A stretch of 64,000 bases of DNA, from contig CM051457.1 in the NCBI GenBank assembly GCA_028274465.1, positions 62,992,899 through 63,056,898 on the forward strand, written 5' to 3'. This DNA comes from Plantago ovata (taxonomy: Eukaryota > Streptophyta > Magnoliopsida > Lamiales > Plantaginaceae). The notes under the pieces were generated by a model that searched no databases, was not told the origin of the DNA, and was given only the letters and a program-made list of their open reading frames with translations. Of the stretch, positions 20,786-32,181 are shown one piece after another (position 1 is the stretch's first letter; each line of letters begins with the position of its first letter). The position numbers and the translations under genes were made by a program.

Positions 20786-22318
20786 TTGAAATCTAAACAA
20801 TTTGATAAGTGGCGTGTGACTATGAAAAGTGAGATGGACTCCTTACGTGTCAATAAAACTTGGGTTCTTGTTCCTAAACCTGATAACTGTTCTATTGTGG
20901 AATGTAAGTGGTTGTTTAAGGTTAAGGAAGAGTGTGAAAATGTTAGATTTGAAGCTAGGCTTGTTGCTAAGGGATTTACTCAAAAGGAGGGAATAGACTA
21001 TGCTGAAATCTTTGCTTCTGTTGTTAAATTCACTACTGTTAGAATGATACTTGCTTTAGTTGCACATTTCGATTGAGAAATGAAACAAATGGATGTGACT
21101 ACTGCTTTCTTGCATGGTGAACTTGACAAGGTGATTTATATGAAACAACCTGAGGGATTTGTAGATCCCAAGAAGTGTGATTATGTGTGTCTGTTGAAAA
21201 AGTCTTTGTATGGTCTTAAACAGTCACCTAGGCAATGGAACATAAGATTTGACAAGTGCATGCAATCTTTAGAATTCGTCAAAAGTCATTCTGATCCTTG
21301 CTTGTATTTTAAGAATACTGCTTCTGTGCCTTTGTTTCTATTGATCTATGTGGTTGATATGTTAATCTTCAGTCCTTGCTTGAAGTCTATTGCGCATGTG
21401 CAAAAGTGTCTTTGTGAAAACTTTGCTATGAAAGACTTAGGAGATGCAAAAAGGATTCTTGGGATAAACATTGTTAGGGATAGAAATAAATCTACTCTTG
21501 TGTTAAATCAGATTTCATATGTTGAAAAGATTTTGAGTAAATTTAACATGTTGTCTGCTGATCCTACTGATGTGCCTCTTGCTTCCCACTTTGTATTAAG
21601 TAAGTATCAGTCCCCCAAGACTGATTCTGAAATGAAAGGAATGAAGAAGGTGCCTTATGCCAATGCTATAGGTTCAATTATGTATCTCATGGTTAGTTCT
21701 AGACCTGATCATGCTTACCCTATGAGTTGTTTAAGCAAATATATGTCTAATCCTGGTATGCCTCATTGGAATGCTTTGAAATGGCTTTTGAGATATTTGA
21801 TATGATCTGTGAATTTTGGCTTGACTTTCTCTAAGTGTTCTGAAGGTGTGAAACTTGTTGGCTATGCTGATTCTAATTATGCAAAAGATGGTGATAATGG
21901 TAAATCTACCACTTCCTATGTGTTTACCTTCTGTGGTTCGTGCATTAGTTGGAAATCTCAATTATAACCTATTGTTGCCATATCTACTACTGAAGCTGAG
22001 TATATTGCTCTTACTGAAGCTTTCAAAGAAGCTATATGGTTAAAGGGTCTTGTGTCTGAAATTGGTTTTCTTGAACAAGATGTGGTTGTGTTTTCTGATA
22101 GTCAATCTGCTATTCACCTTTGTAAGAACCCTGTGTTTCATGATAGGACTAAGCATATAAATGTTAGGTTTCATTTCATTCGTGATATTGTTGAAAAGGG
22201 TATTATTAAGTTGGCCAACATTGCTTCTCAGTTTATTCCTGCTGATATGGGTACTAAGTGTTTGCCTATTGATACACATTTGTCGTGTCAGAGGATGTTA
22301 AACATTGATATTAGATGA
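20786..22318 (+). pseudogene. pol: Reverse transcriptase and RNase H of the Tork element
   Basis: The RT starts with [10 protein letters not shown] and the copia motif CKWLFKVK, then [15 protein letters not shown] (20786-21076). An in-frame TGA at about 21074-21076 precedes QMDVTTAFLHGELD and LYGLKQSPRQWN. The catalytic box reads IYVVDMLIF, where YVDD would be expected, so the site is damaged. RNase H follows in other frames (21830-22318), with [23 protein letters not shown] and [13 protein letters not shown]. Stops occur near 21803 and 21966. Confidence 0.88.
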
Positions 22319-22666
22319 TTGCTTTGTGTATGTGTTATCTCGCATGTCATACTTTGTGTTTGCTATGCGTGATACACATCTTTGTGGTTGCATTGCGTGC
22401 TTTGTGTATGTTATGCTTATATATGTCTTTGTGGTTGCATTGCATGCTTTGTGTGTTGCTTTGCATGGTAATTGCCTACTTGCTTTGTATGCTTTGTGTG
22501 TGCGGCCCCTGGTTATTACCCATTGATCTTTGTGATCATAGAGTTTTGTTTGTGTAGACTCGAATTTCCACTTGCATTTTCTTTGTGAACTTGTAGGTGG
22601 GTCGGCGATGATGAGTCCTCCGGTTCCTATGTCCTTAGTGCACCATCGTGGGCCAAAGGTGGAGAT

Positions 22667-23058
22667 TGTTAATTATGTTGGCCCATTAGTTGCTGGCCCA
22701 AATTAAACAAGTCCATTTGCCCCAAGCCCAACACTACCATCAAACCCTAGCCTCCCTTATTACACCATATAAGTGTCTTCTATTGCTAGCAGCCAAAATG
22801 TGACTTGCCCCTCATTTGTTGAGATCGCTCCACCATATACTACTAGCCGTTTGAGACTTGAACAGAGAAACCTTGAAGCAAGCTTTGTGTATCTTCTCCT
22901 TCTCTCTTCCTCTCATCTTTGTGTCCCTTGGTGGGTGTGTTGGGCTTGTGTTGGTTGACATCTTTGTGTCTTGGTGGTGCACTTGATTGGATAGGTTAAC
23001 CGGGCTAAAGGAATTGCTGAGCCGACGACGAATTATTGATCTTGTTTTATACCTTTCA
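22667..23058 (+). repeat. 3' LTR of the Tork element
   Basis: 392 bp. It is preceded by the purine tract AAAGGTGGAGA (22655-22665). It shares the 5' LTR sequence with several substitutions and a 14-bp length difference, and is followed by the AAAGG duplication. Confidence 0.93.
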
Positions 23059-23063
23059 AAAGG

Positions 23064-23876
23064 AACATGATTCAAGAATCGAGGGTGCAAGGGCGTAATG
23101 AGAAGTTGGGTTTAGGTCCGAAATTGAAATCAGATGATCAATAAAGAATGATACTCGTGTCATATACTTTAACTTTAAGAACTAATAAGGTAATCAAATT
23201 TCCCCAGGCCGGGCGCCGAAGTGTAATTGAATAGAAAGAACCTCACCTCGATCGTGAGTACTTGAGCGTAAACTTCTAAGCGAACTTGCTAGTATCAGAA
23301 TCAACACCTATAAATATAAAAAAACCGTAAATGCCACAAGACCTCCTACAAAGCACCAAGTAGTGACCAAGTAAGAGCACAAGTCGTAAATAAGTGTTGA
23401 TATGCAAGTAAGTAAAGTCTAGAACTGGTTGCAAATATAGATAGTGTACGGAGACTTAATCTTGCAAATGTTATGGCCTAAATATTTTATAAGTCTCATG
23501 CATGCACGTACAGAGCAATACTACATGCAGTTTACTCCTTAATTTGCTTATAGGTATATTGTTAGCTTTTAGAGTGATTAACTAGTAGTACTACTAACCT
23601 GTAAACAACATAAATTAACTCCTAAATATTACTCTTGAATTTAATCCTACTGCCATAAGTAAATAGCTCCTACTACCGATCTGATTTAAGTAGAACCCAT
23701 CTTATATTCATTTCTCTTATACTCATTTCTCTGTTTTTCAGAAAGGGATTAATAACAGAAACTTAAATATTTGATAAATATGGTTTAATTAAGAAAAATC
23801 TTCTCTAAATGATAAGCTTATGTTACTAAGTTAAGGCCAAGTATTTTACTCTCCCTATGTACCTAAGTAACAAGTG
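23064..23876 (-). repeat. Chromovirus 3' LTR, segment 2
   Basis: This is LTR sequence between the Tork element (duplication AAAGG at 23059-23063) and the Tat element (duplication ATTAC at 23877-23881). It is non-coding. Confidence 0.65.
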
Positions 23877-23881
23877 ATTAC

Positions 23882-24702
23882 TGTTGATGGGTAAATTATT
23901 AAGTCCTTCTAATACGTTCTAAAGCGTTCCTCTTGACTTTTGCCTCCTTCCATCACAAGTGAAGACCTGAAAGAAGCTTGAGGGGGAGGTTAGTAACGGT
24001 TTTCCGGTTTGTCAAGTGATCAAACCGGATAATCGACTTTACGGTTAGAGGGTTGAAAGCCGCTCTAGTGTATATAGTATAAAGTTGGGTAGATTATGAT
24101 TACCTTTTGAGCTGAATGATGTCCACTATTTATAGTGTTTCCCAAATAGTGATAGGACTCCTGGGATTACGCCAAGTGTACGGCTGTGATTGAATTTGAG
24201 GGTTAAAAGCCCATTAGCTGGCTTAATGGGCCTGGCCCATGTACCAAATTAGGGTTTCTCCAGGGCCAAATAGGTAATTTCACACTCTTAGGGACGTTCC
24301 ATGATTTTGTCTTGTTCTGGCGTCCGACAACATGCCCGATACAGGGACCGGGGTCCGAGATGATACCCGACACACCGTCCGAGGTTTTGCGATTGTACAT
24401 ACTACAGCTGAGCCGCGTAGCATTTTCACGAGGGCCGACTTGATAGTGTCTCGCGTAACGTGTCCGATACCAAGCTATGTGACGGACATACCATGCTTGA
24501 GGTACCAGACCCTGAACTTTCATCCGTGTTCCTCGTCGGACACCCTTCTCGCGCTTATGTCGGACATTGATTCCGAGTAATACCAATTCTGGAAATAACC
24601 TCCGTTGGACTAGGGCTTATATGTCGGACATGTGTGCCCTAGACGTCGAGGTAAGTCGTTTCTTAGTTCGTACCGCGAACCGGACATAATCTATCATTAA
24701 CA
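23882..24702 (-). repeat. 3' LTR of the Tat element
   Basis: 821 bp. It is identical to the 5' LTR except for one A/G difference (near 24507) and one extra T (near 24661). Confidence 0.95.
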
Positions 24703-24704
24703 TA

Positions 24705-24716
24705 TGTCCCCCTAGT
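24705..24716 (-). promoter_or_regulatory. Polypurine tract of the Tat element
   Basis: AAACTAGGGGGA on the minus strand lies three bases before the LTR start. Confidence 0.75.
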
Positions 24717-25171
24717 TTCCAAGTATCTTGGGACAAGATAGTTGCGTAACTACCAGTGTAGTCCGAGTCCTCTGCGAGTCGTACTTTTATTAGTGGTTGA
24801 AAATTTTCTAAGTTTTCGTCCGAGTTTATTAGTACTTCAATCCTCCTCCTTTCATTCCATTCCCTCCCTCCCCTTTTTATAGTCCGAGTGAAAAGACACT
24901 CGGAATATAAAAAGGAGATATTTTGAATTTTGAAATGTCAAGATCCGGATCTTAGTATTACCTCACTCGTCCGACTTAGGTCCTTCTCCATCCGAGTAGT
25001 AATCAGATTTTTAGCGACATACAAATAGCGGCATTTTCCTCGATTTCCGTGTAGTTTGGGGTCAAACTGTCTTTTCATCAGAACTTTTAATCTGAACCAT
25101 TGATTCCGATTCATCCAACGATCAAGATGATTGCTGACGTCAGCGACGGTTCGTATTCCGGGGTTGCCCTT
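24717..25171 (+). other. Upstream region of the Tat antisense gene
   Basis: Non-coding, between the polypurine tract and the TATA box. It is pyrimidine-rich and contains GTCCGAG words. It probably holds the antisense promoter. Confidence 0.5.
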
Positions 25172-25180
25172 CTATAAATA
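25172..25180 (+). promoter_or_regulatory. TATA box of the Tat antisense gene
   Basis: CTATAAATA lies 321 bp upstream of the ATG, in a good plant TATA context. A start of transcription near 25205 would give a leader containing the intron described next. The promoter points away from the 3' LTR and towards pol. Confidence 0.65.
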
Positions 25181-25316
25181 GGGGTTAGAAAGCTCATTTC
25201 TATACTTTTCACAAACCGCAAAATTTCTCTCACTAGAAATTTGCTCTCGATCCGATATACGCGTCCGACACGTTTCCGAGTTCCGCAACCAGATTCAAAC
25301 TTCCAGCTGTTACCAA

Positions 25317-25491
25317 GTAAGTTCGTCGAACTCTGCTCTCACTGTGTATCTTTTCTTTTTTTATTCTCCCCCCTTTTTCTTCTTTCCCCTTCCTCACAAC
25401 GTGCTTCTATAACACTTTAAAAAATACTAAACTAATCTCTCGGACGAAACCAACAATGTCTGATTTTCTGTATTTCTTCCTCCCCTCTTAG
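25317..25491 (+). other. 5' UTR intron of the Tat antisense gene
   Basis: A donor (CAAGTAAG) at 25317 and a pyrimidine-rich acceptor (CCCTCTTAG) ending at 25491, one base before the ATG, define a 175-bp intron. Leader introns often raise expression in plants, which fits a gene that is meant to be transcribed. Confidence 0.65.
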
Positions 25492-25492
25492 G

Positions 25493-28400
25493 ATGTCCGA
25501 GAGAAGAAACATGAGCGAGTCAGCTATGTCGGGAAACGTCGACATGTCGGACATTGACATGCTCGACCTTTCCTTCCTTGATGAGGGCCCTGCTGCGCCT
25601 TCTTCTTCTGCTCCGCCGCGAAACCCTTCCACCTCGGATGGGCACCTTTCTGATGCGTCCGAGGAAGAAGATCTGGGTACAAATCACCCAGTACGTCGAC
25701 AAATTATCGAGACGAGACGAGAACTTCCGGCTCGGTCTCCTTCCCCTGTTCCTGCTCCCCCAACTCGGATTCCTCACAAGATCATGATGGGAGCAGCGCG
25801 AGTTGCAGGGCATGCCTATCGGACAACTGAGCTGGTACCTATGCCGCGATCTCCTGAGATCACAGAACTTTCGAGTGACTCAGACAGTCCCGCGAAAGCC
25901 TTGGAGATACCGGGTTTAAGTGACCCGACCATAGTTCATTCCGTGCAACCAGTGCGGAGTGTTCTCCCAAAGGGGTTTACGTCTCAAGTTGTTCTGGAGA
26001 GTTCCGACGACGACGATGCCTTGGTGAGGCGTTCTAAGTGGGCTCCGAGTTCGTCGGGTGTAGGGCCGTCGAACAAAGTCAGTTCTTCCGAGAGAGCTAG
26101 AGTCGTTCCTCAAGACCTTATTGAGCCGGATCTGATCCCCGGCAATCCCGAGAGTGAGGAAGATGATGATGATGAAGAGGATGATGATGAAGAAGGTCCG
26201 ACTGCGGGCTTCCCGCCTGTTGGCGTTGAGCTCGATGCTAAGGGTCGAGTTATTAAGAGGACTAAACGTGGCGAGTTGAAAGGCACCGAAGCGCGGCGGA
26301 ATAAGTTTCCTCGGCCTGTTTCCGCGGTAACCCACCCTGACCCGACTGGTGAGTTGAATGAGCCTGGGACGACTCCTACCTGTTCTTCGACCGTTCACGA
26401 GTCGGAATTAAGTCGAATTAGGCTCGAGTACTCTATCCCGGATTCCCTAGAAATCATAGCTCCCGATCCTAAGTATGCTTTCTATAATCCTCCGATCGGG
26501 TGCATGTCGGTCCATTTAATGGCGCTTGAACGTGGATGGCGAGTGCCGTATCACGAGGGGTTCAACGACATCTTTAATAGTCTCGGGTTTAGCCCGTATC
26601 AGTTGATCCCGAGTGCCCTTGGCACCCTCATGTGCTTCGGAGTTTTTTGCCATATCCGAGGCATAGAGCTGAATTTCCGGAACTTCAACCAAATCTTCCG
26701 AGTTGCAATGAGTCCGGGAAACGACGACTTTTATTTTTTCAAAGCTCGGGCTGGATATGCCTTTATCTTGGATGCTCCCTCATCGGCCGGCTGCAAATGG
26801 TGGAGCCGTTTTATTTTTGTTAAAAAGATAAGGACTGAAGACATGTCGGACGTCGATGCCTTATCTCTTTTAGATTGGGGTTTCCCGAAAAAATTCTTTA
26901 GAGGCATGTACTCGGACTCTCGGCCACTCCTTAGTCGAGTAGATGATTGGGTAGCGAATTTTAAAAGGGAAAATCAGGCCACCCCGATCCGATACTATTA
27001 TTTCGGGCTTATCTTACAACCATTGCCTTATCTTGCCGGGCTAACCGATCCGGTAAAAACAGGTTCGAGTTCCGATTTCGGTAGGTTTTTTTTTTTTTTT
27101 TTTTTATTTATTTATATCGACACTAACTCCTCAATTTTCTTGCAGATTTTTGGTTGAAATACATCATGTCTCGGATTGCTGCTGCTGCTCGGGCCAATAG
27201 GGAGAAACAGAGGCAAATGATCGAAGACAACTTGCTGAAACAGCAAGTACAGACTCCCGCTTTTCTCCCCGGCCTCTCAAACCCGAAAAATGCGGCCGAC
27301 TATCAGGAGCTCGAGAAGCAGGCTGCCAAGGAAGGGGCTTCTATGCCCGAGATCCCTACCCCGCGACCAATTGTCGGTCAGTCCAAGGGGCCAACAGCTA
27401 CGGCTACCTCTGTCCAACAGGGGAAAAAACGGGCTGATCCAAGAGGCAAAAGAGTCGCCTCGGACCCGTCTGAGGTGGATGTCGGTAGCCCTCAAAGGAA
27501 AAAGGCCCGAGTAGACGAGGTCGAGTTTGTCGACCTTTCGACGAGAGAAGCCCGAGATGCTGAGGTCGCGCGCCTTGTATCTATGGATGAGTACGATCAT
27601 GCTCACGCTCTCGGACAGATCGGCCGACAGGTAATTAGTATTTTCTTGTAATTTTCACAAGTTTTTTGCCATCTTTGTTGCTAACTTTATTCTTCTTCGG
27701 ATGTAGCTAAACTGCTTTGTGCGTGCGATTAACGATCTTGCTGACAAGAGGCTGGAGTCCGAGTCCAGGACCAAGGAGCTGGAGAAAAAGGCCGAAATGG
27801 CAGCCTCGAAGGTCGAGTCTCTGGAGGCTGAAGTGCGCACGCTTCGGAGCAAAAACGCGGAGCTTGCCAAGAAAGTGAGTGCAGAAGCCGCGAAGCACCG
27901 GTCATTCAGAGAGTCTTTCCTTGGTATCGGGGCCACCCTTCATCGCTTTTGAGAGAAGCTCGTCGAGAAGCTGCGATTTGCCCGTGTGGAGGCGGCCGAG
28001 GACTTCTATGCCTCGGTCTCTTATCTGTTCGGAAAGCAGCAAGCGCAGGAGGAAGGGCGCGAGGAAGGCTTCCGGGCGTGTCTCGGGCAGATGATCCGTT
28101 TGGGATACGTTAAGGAAGGCCTAACTCTCGACCCCCGCAACCTCTCGGCTGCCAAGCTTGATGATGCTAAGAAGGGGGACTTTTCTGCCTACTCGGATCG
28201 CGAGATTCAGGATGAGGAGATTGAGGAGGACGAATTCGGAGCCGTAGTCTCGAAGGATGATCCCACGTTCCCGGTAAGGCCTGGCTCTTATCCGGCCTGG
28301 TTCCCTGAAGTTCTAAGAAGCGGTCTTCTCGCTCCATTCAAAGTGAATGAGGCTTGGAACTGCAATTTTCTAACTCTTCCGGGACCCGTTGTCGGACGAG

Positions 28401-28606
28401 CTTGTGCTTTCGTCGAGCCAGAAGTTTGTCAGTACCGGGCCCGGCTGATTAAGGAGGCCGAGAGCATAAAGGCTAGCGGTGACCAACGCGAGCTCACGGC
28501 TATCGTTCAGTCTCTCGATTCTCGCCTCTTCCCTCTGCAGATGCCTGTCGATGCTCCGGGTTCAAGTTCTACCTCGGCTGCTCCTCCAGATGTTGAAGAA
28601 GTTTGA
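25493..28606 (+). pseudogene. Antisense gene of the Tat element (Transposase_28-like), one stop
   Basis: There are three exons, 25493-27080, 27146-27630 and 27707-28606, with GT-AG introns of 65 and 76 bp. The frame stays in phase across both junctions and totals about 990 codons. An Asp/Glu-rich run lies near residues 220-245. Residues about 310-500 (RGWRVPYHEGFNDIFNSLG, YQLIPSALGTLM) match the pattern of the 'putative gypsy type transposon' family (Transposase_28). Exon 3 opens with a coiled coil (LESESRTKELEKKAEMAASK). The only defect is an in-frame TGA at 27950-27952; coding character continues in the same frame after it. The gene is antisense to pol, as known for extra frames in Tat elements. 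Its function is unknown. Confidence 0.85.
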
Positions 28607-28899
28607 AGGCCGGGTATACCCGAGCGACTATGTAATCAATACTCTTGAAAACAATCTTTCTTTTGCAAGTATTTTTCATTCGGCCCCTCGTGGCAATTGT
28701 AACTCGGATAATACCTCTGTATTTTACTCGCACCTTTATTTATTCAGTTGAATGATTTGCGTAATTCATCATTCTTGAGTCAAAATATCTAAGTATTTAT
28801 TTTACAAAGTTCAAAGTTGTACAAGTTTGTGATCATAAGACAATTCCGAGCATATCATGTGTCGGCTTTATCGAACTTTTTTGCAGAACTAAAATTCCA
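28607..28899 (+). other. 3' flank of the antisense gene (Tat)
   Basis: This is AT-rich sequence after the antisense stop codon and probably holds the antisense 3' UTR. No clear polyadenylation signal stands out. Confidence 0.5.
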
Positions 28900-29345
28900 C
28901 AAGTTACGAATCCTCCATAGATCAGGTTCCGAAGAGATTATATCTCGGAACTTATCAAGTAAAAATTTGAATTTTACAAATTTAACTCTTAATCTAAGAA
29001 AATGTGTTCCGGGAGAATCTTATCTCGGAACCGTCACGTGATCTTGTAAATTTGAAATTTAACAAGTTAGTAACTATTTCGCAAGAATCTGTTCCGAGGG
29101 GATTTTATCTCGGAATCGTCACGCGTTCTTGTAAACTTGAAATTTTACAAGTTAGTAACTATTCCGTAAGAAGCTGTTCCGAGGGGATTTTATCTCGGAG
29201 CCGTCACGCGTTCTTGTAAACTTGAAATTTTACAAGTTAGTAGCTATTTCGTAAGAAGCTGTTCCGAGGAGATTTTATCTCGGAGCTGTTATGTGTTCGC
29301 CTTGTAAATTTGAAATCTTTACAAGTGACAATAACCTGCTTATTA
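28900..29345 (-). repeat. Tandem repeats of about 85 bp in the Tat 3' region
   Basis: Units with GTTCCGAGGGGATTTTATCT recur at 28925, 29005, 29091, 29175 and 29261, that is every 80-86 bp. The later copies are the most alike. Tat elements are known for tandem repeats between pol and the 3' LTR that can seed satellites. Confidence 0.9.
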
Positions 29346-29853
29346 GCGGAAACATTTCTCGGAGTTAGATGTGTCGGACAAGTCACGTGCTCTTTGTTTT
29401 GAGCGTGCGATTCGCGAGTTCTTGTACTCGGGCTGTTTAAGTCCGAGATCGAACTTTTTAACTTTTCGAGTTCCTCCGAGATGTTTGTTTCTTGGAATAA
29501 AAAGTTGAGAACTTTGAGTTTTTCGACTTTTTCTCGACTTCGAACTCTTGTCTCCAGGTTTTCCATGCCGTTTCAGACTCCGAGCGCTTTATCTTTTCCC
29601 GAATTCTTTAATCCTTCCCAACTTTAGCGGTTTGTTGGTCCTTATCAGAATAAAGTAGATCATACGAGACTTGTGCTATCCTAGAAGAAACCTTACCCAG
29701 CTTCATCGTACTAATTTGACGGAAATTTGAATATAAGTACGATAGTAGGCCTTATGGCCGATTACAGACAAGATAAAAGTTCTCAAACTAGATAAGTTCT
29801 AAACAAAATAAACTGAATGAAACAAGGAAAAGTGGATTCAGTCCTTCTTCCTC
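29346..29853 (-). other. Non-coding between integrase and tandem repeats (Tat)
   Basis: No domain or repeat terminus was found. The sequence is rich in TCCGAG/CTCGGA words like the adjacent repeats. Confidence 0.6.
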
Positions 29854-30843
29854 CTAAGCATAGAACTTCTGCAGATTGACGGCGTTCCATGTGTTTTTCA
29901 ACTCCCTTCCTTCTGAGTCCTTGAGGCGATAACTGCCGTTGGAGTATGCTTTCACGATCTTGTACGGTCCCTCCCACTTGCGGTGTACCTTTCCAACGTT
30001 TTCCAGTATCTCTGCCTTCCTCAGGACTAGATCTCCTACCTGGAAGTCTTTCTCCTTCACGCCCTTATTGTAGGATTTTGCAATCAATGCTTGGTATCTC
30101 AGAATGTTTGCCAATGCAGTGGTCCTTGATTCCTCCAATGTTTCCAAGTCATACATTCTTGCCTCGTGATTGTCCCCCGGACTGTATCCCTGGATCCTTA
30201 TGGTCTCTACAGCGATTTCGGCTGGTATCACAGCCTCAGAACCGTATACCAGTGAGAAAGGAGTCTCCCTTGTAGCAACTTTTGAAGTGGTTCTATAAGC
30301 CCATAGAACTCCATCTAATTCGTCCACCCAATCTCCCTGGCATGCCTCAAACCTTCTCTTTAAGAGATCCACAAGTGTCTTATTGACGGCTTCGGTTTGT
30401 CCGTTGGCTTGCGGGTATCCTACCGAAGTGAATCTCCTCTTAATCTTCATGGTTTCACACCATGCTTTGAACTTGGCTCCAGAAAATTGTGCGCCATTAT
30501 CTGAGACTAAGATCCTTGGCAATCCAAAGCGACAAACAATATTTTTCCATACAAAATCCATGACTTTGTTCTCAGAGATTGTTGCTACCGCTTCAGCTTC
30601 TGCCCACTTGCTAAAATATTCCACAGCTACTATTATGAATTTCTTCTGGCCTGATCCTTTCGGAAAAGGTCCTACTATATCAATTCCCCATTGATCAAAA
30701 GGGCAAGTGATCGTGGCTGGGATAAGTGGTCTTGCCGGGGCGTGAGAGGTTCTGGCGAAGTATTGACAATCTTCGCATTTCTTTGCATAAGACGTCGCGT
30801 CCTATCTCAAGCTCGGCCAATAGTATCCTTGGCGATAAATTTT
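29854..30843 (-). pseudogene. pol: Integrase of the Tat element
   Basis: The open part at 29854-30624 carries MEYFSKWAEAEAVATI, VSDNGAQFSGAKF (second catalytic Asp) and GYPQANGQTEAVNKTL (catalytic Glu). It then has WAYRTT, ETPFSLVYGSEAVIPAE and the C-terminal KVHRKWEGPYKIVKAY, with no chromodomain. The first Asp (WGIDIVGPFPKG) lies upstream at about 30640-30690. Frameshifts at about 30780-30860 separate the zinc finger from the core, so full-length integrase cannot be made from this copy. Confidence 0.9.
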
Positions 30844-32181
30844 CTAGCCCAATGCCCTTCCTCCTGAATGGTTTCCGCAACTTCCCTTGTGCACTTCATC
30901 CAAGATTGCTTTTGCTTCCTCCTCATTTGCACATCTCAAGTGTGCCCCTTTGAAGGACCACTTATACAGATAATCTCCTTGGACAAAGTATTTCAATGAT
31001 CTGGCTTTTAGCCTCTTTGCTTCACTCCGATCTTGTGGGAGGTTCCCTTTCAGGAGATATTCTGTCAATGGGTGCATCCAACTGGTTCCCGGAGTTGTTG
31101 AGATAGCAAAGATTGGAAGAGTTTTGAGTCCTTGGTTCATGACGGATGAAGCCTCGACTCTCATCAAGATAACGTTCCTTGTGTCTATCCCCCCTGAAGC
31201 GGAAGCATATTTCGACAAGGCATCTGCTCTTCCATTGAGGTCCCTTGAGAATTTCTCAATCTCACATTTCTCAAACTTTGTCATTTCCTCTTGGACCTTA
31301 GACTTGTAAATGGATAGCACATCTTTTTTCGTACTCCATTTTCCAGAGATCTGCTTCTCTGCTAGCTGAGAGTCGGTGAAAACTTTGATCTTTTTCACTT
31401 GCAGGGCCTTCGCCATTCGTAGTCCTATAAGGATAGCTTCGTACTCAGCTTCGTTGTTAGAGACGCTAAACCCCAAAGTAACAGCATACTCAAGTTCAGC
31501 TCCTCCGGGACTTCGGATGTAAATCCCTATCCCTCCATTTGTTCCTGATGATGATCCATCTACTTCCAATATCCAAACCTCTTCTTGGTTAGAGGGTTCC
31601 TTAGGTTCAGGAGAGACGGTCTCCTTTTCCTTTAGGACCTCCTCAGCATGTAAGATCATCTCCCTTGAGAATGTTTCTTCTCTCCTTTGCGCCTTCCCTG
31701 GTCTTTGAAGGGTGTTTTCTTCCATATCCTCTTCTGGTGTTTTCCTTGTTGCCTCTTGAAAGGCTTTCAGGGCAAACTCCAAGTCTTTGAAACGCTGACT
31801 AACTAAAGAGTCTTGGTCTTCTATTACCAGCGTGTTTGCCCTTGATGTCTCTCCTGGTTCTTCTTCCACTGATTCCTTCCTTGGGTACTCTACTAGGAAG
31901 TCGGCTATGACCTGGGCTTTTTTGGCTGACGGAGCCTGATAATCAATCTCAAATTCACTGAGCTCGATTGCCCATCTAGCTAGCCTTCCTGACAACTTTG
32001 GTTTCCCCAACACTTGTTTGAGAGGTTGGTTAGTGAGTACTATCACCTTGTGAGACCCGAAATATGGTTTAAGTCTTCTCGCTGTGTACACCAAGGCGAA
32101 GGCCAATCTCTCAATGTCCATATATCTCGTCTCTGCCCCGGTAAGTGCCTTACTCAAATAGTAAAATTGGCATGTGATCAT
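30844..32181 (-). pseudogene. pol: Dual RNase H of the Tat element
   Basis: The frame contains first the pol RNase H (YYLSKALTGAETRYMDIE, KVIVLTNQPLKQVL, WAIELSEFEIDYQ). After a linker of about 90 residues comes a second, plant-type RNase H: LEVDGSSSGTNGGIGIYI, SNNEAEYEAILIGL, VFTDSQLAEKQI, GRADALSKYAS. The Asp-Glu-Asp-Asp catalytic set of the second domain is all present. Acquisition of this second domain defines the Tat lineage. The frame then enters the integrase zinc-finger region (CGNHSGGRALG) and stops at a frameshift near 30850. The frame is open for 445 codons, but both ends are frameshift boundaries. Confidence 0.92.

Larger units (their letters stand above)
17167..23058 (+). mobile_element. 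Ty1/copia element, Tork type, complete but decayed
   Basis: The element is 5892 bp. It has LTRs at both ends (17167-17544 and 22667-23058), starts TGTTAATTATG and ends TTCA or TACA. The flanking duplication AAAGG lies at 17162-17166 and 23059-23063. The internal order is primer site, gag, protease, integrase, RT, RNase H, polypurine tract, which is the copia order. The LTRs differ by many substitutions and a short indel near 17280/22780, and the coding region has many stops and frameshifts, so this is an old insertion. Confidence 0.95.

Noticed and set aside
24203..24586. A 127-codon open frame present twice (also at 34065-34448) with almost identical sequence
   Set aside because: It lies inside the two LTRs of the Tat element. 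The identity reflects recent LTR duplication, and no domain or codon signal supports a gene.
26632..26823. Short overlapping frames inside the Tat antisense gene (also 25520-25813, 25916-26398, 27277-27606)
   Set aside because: They are shadows of the three-exon frame, which keeps phase across two introns.
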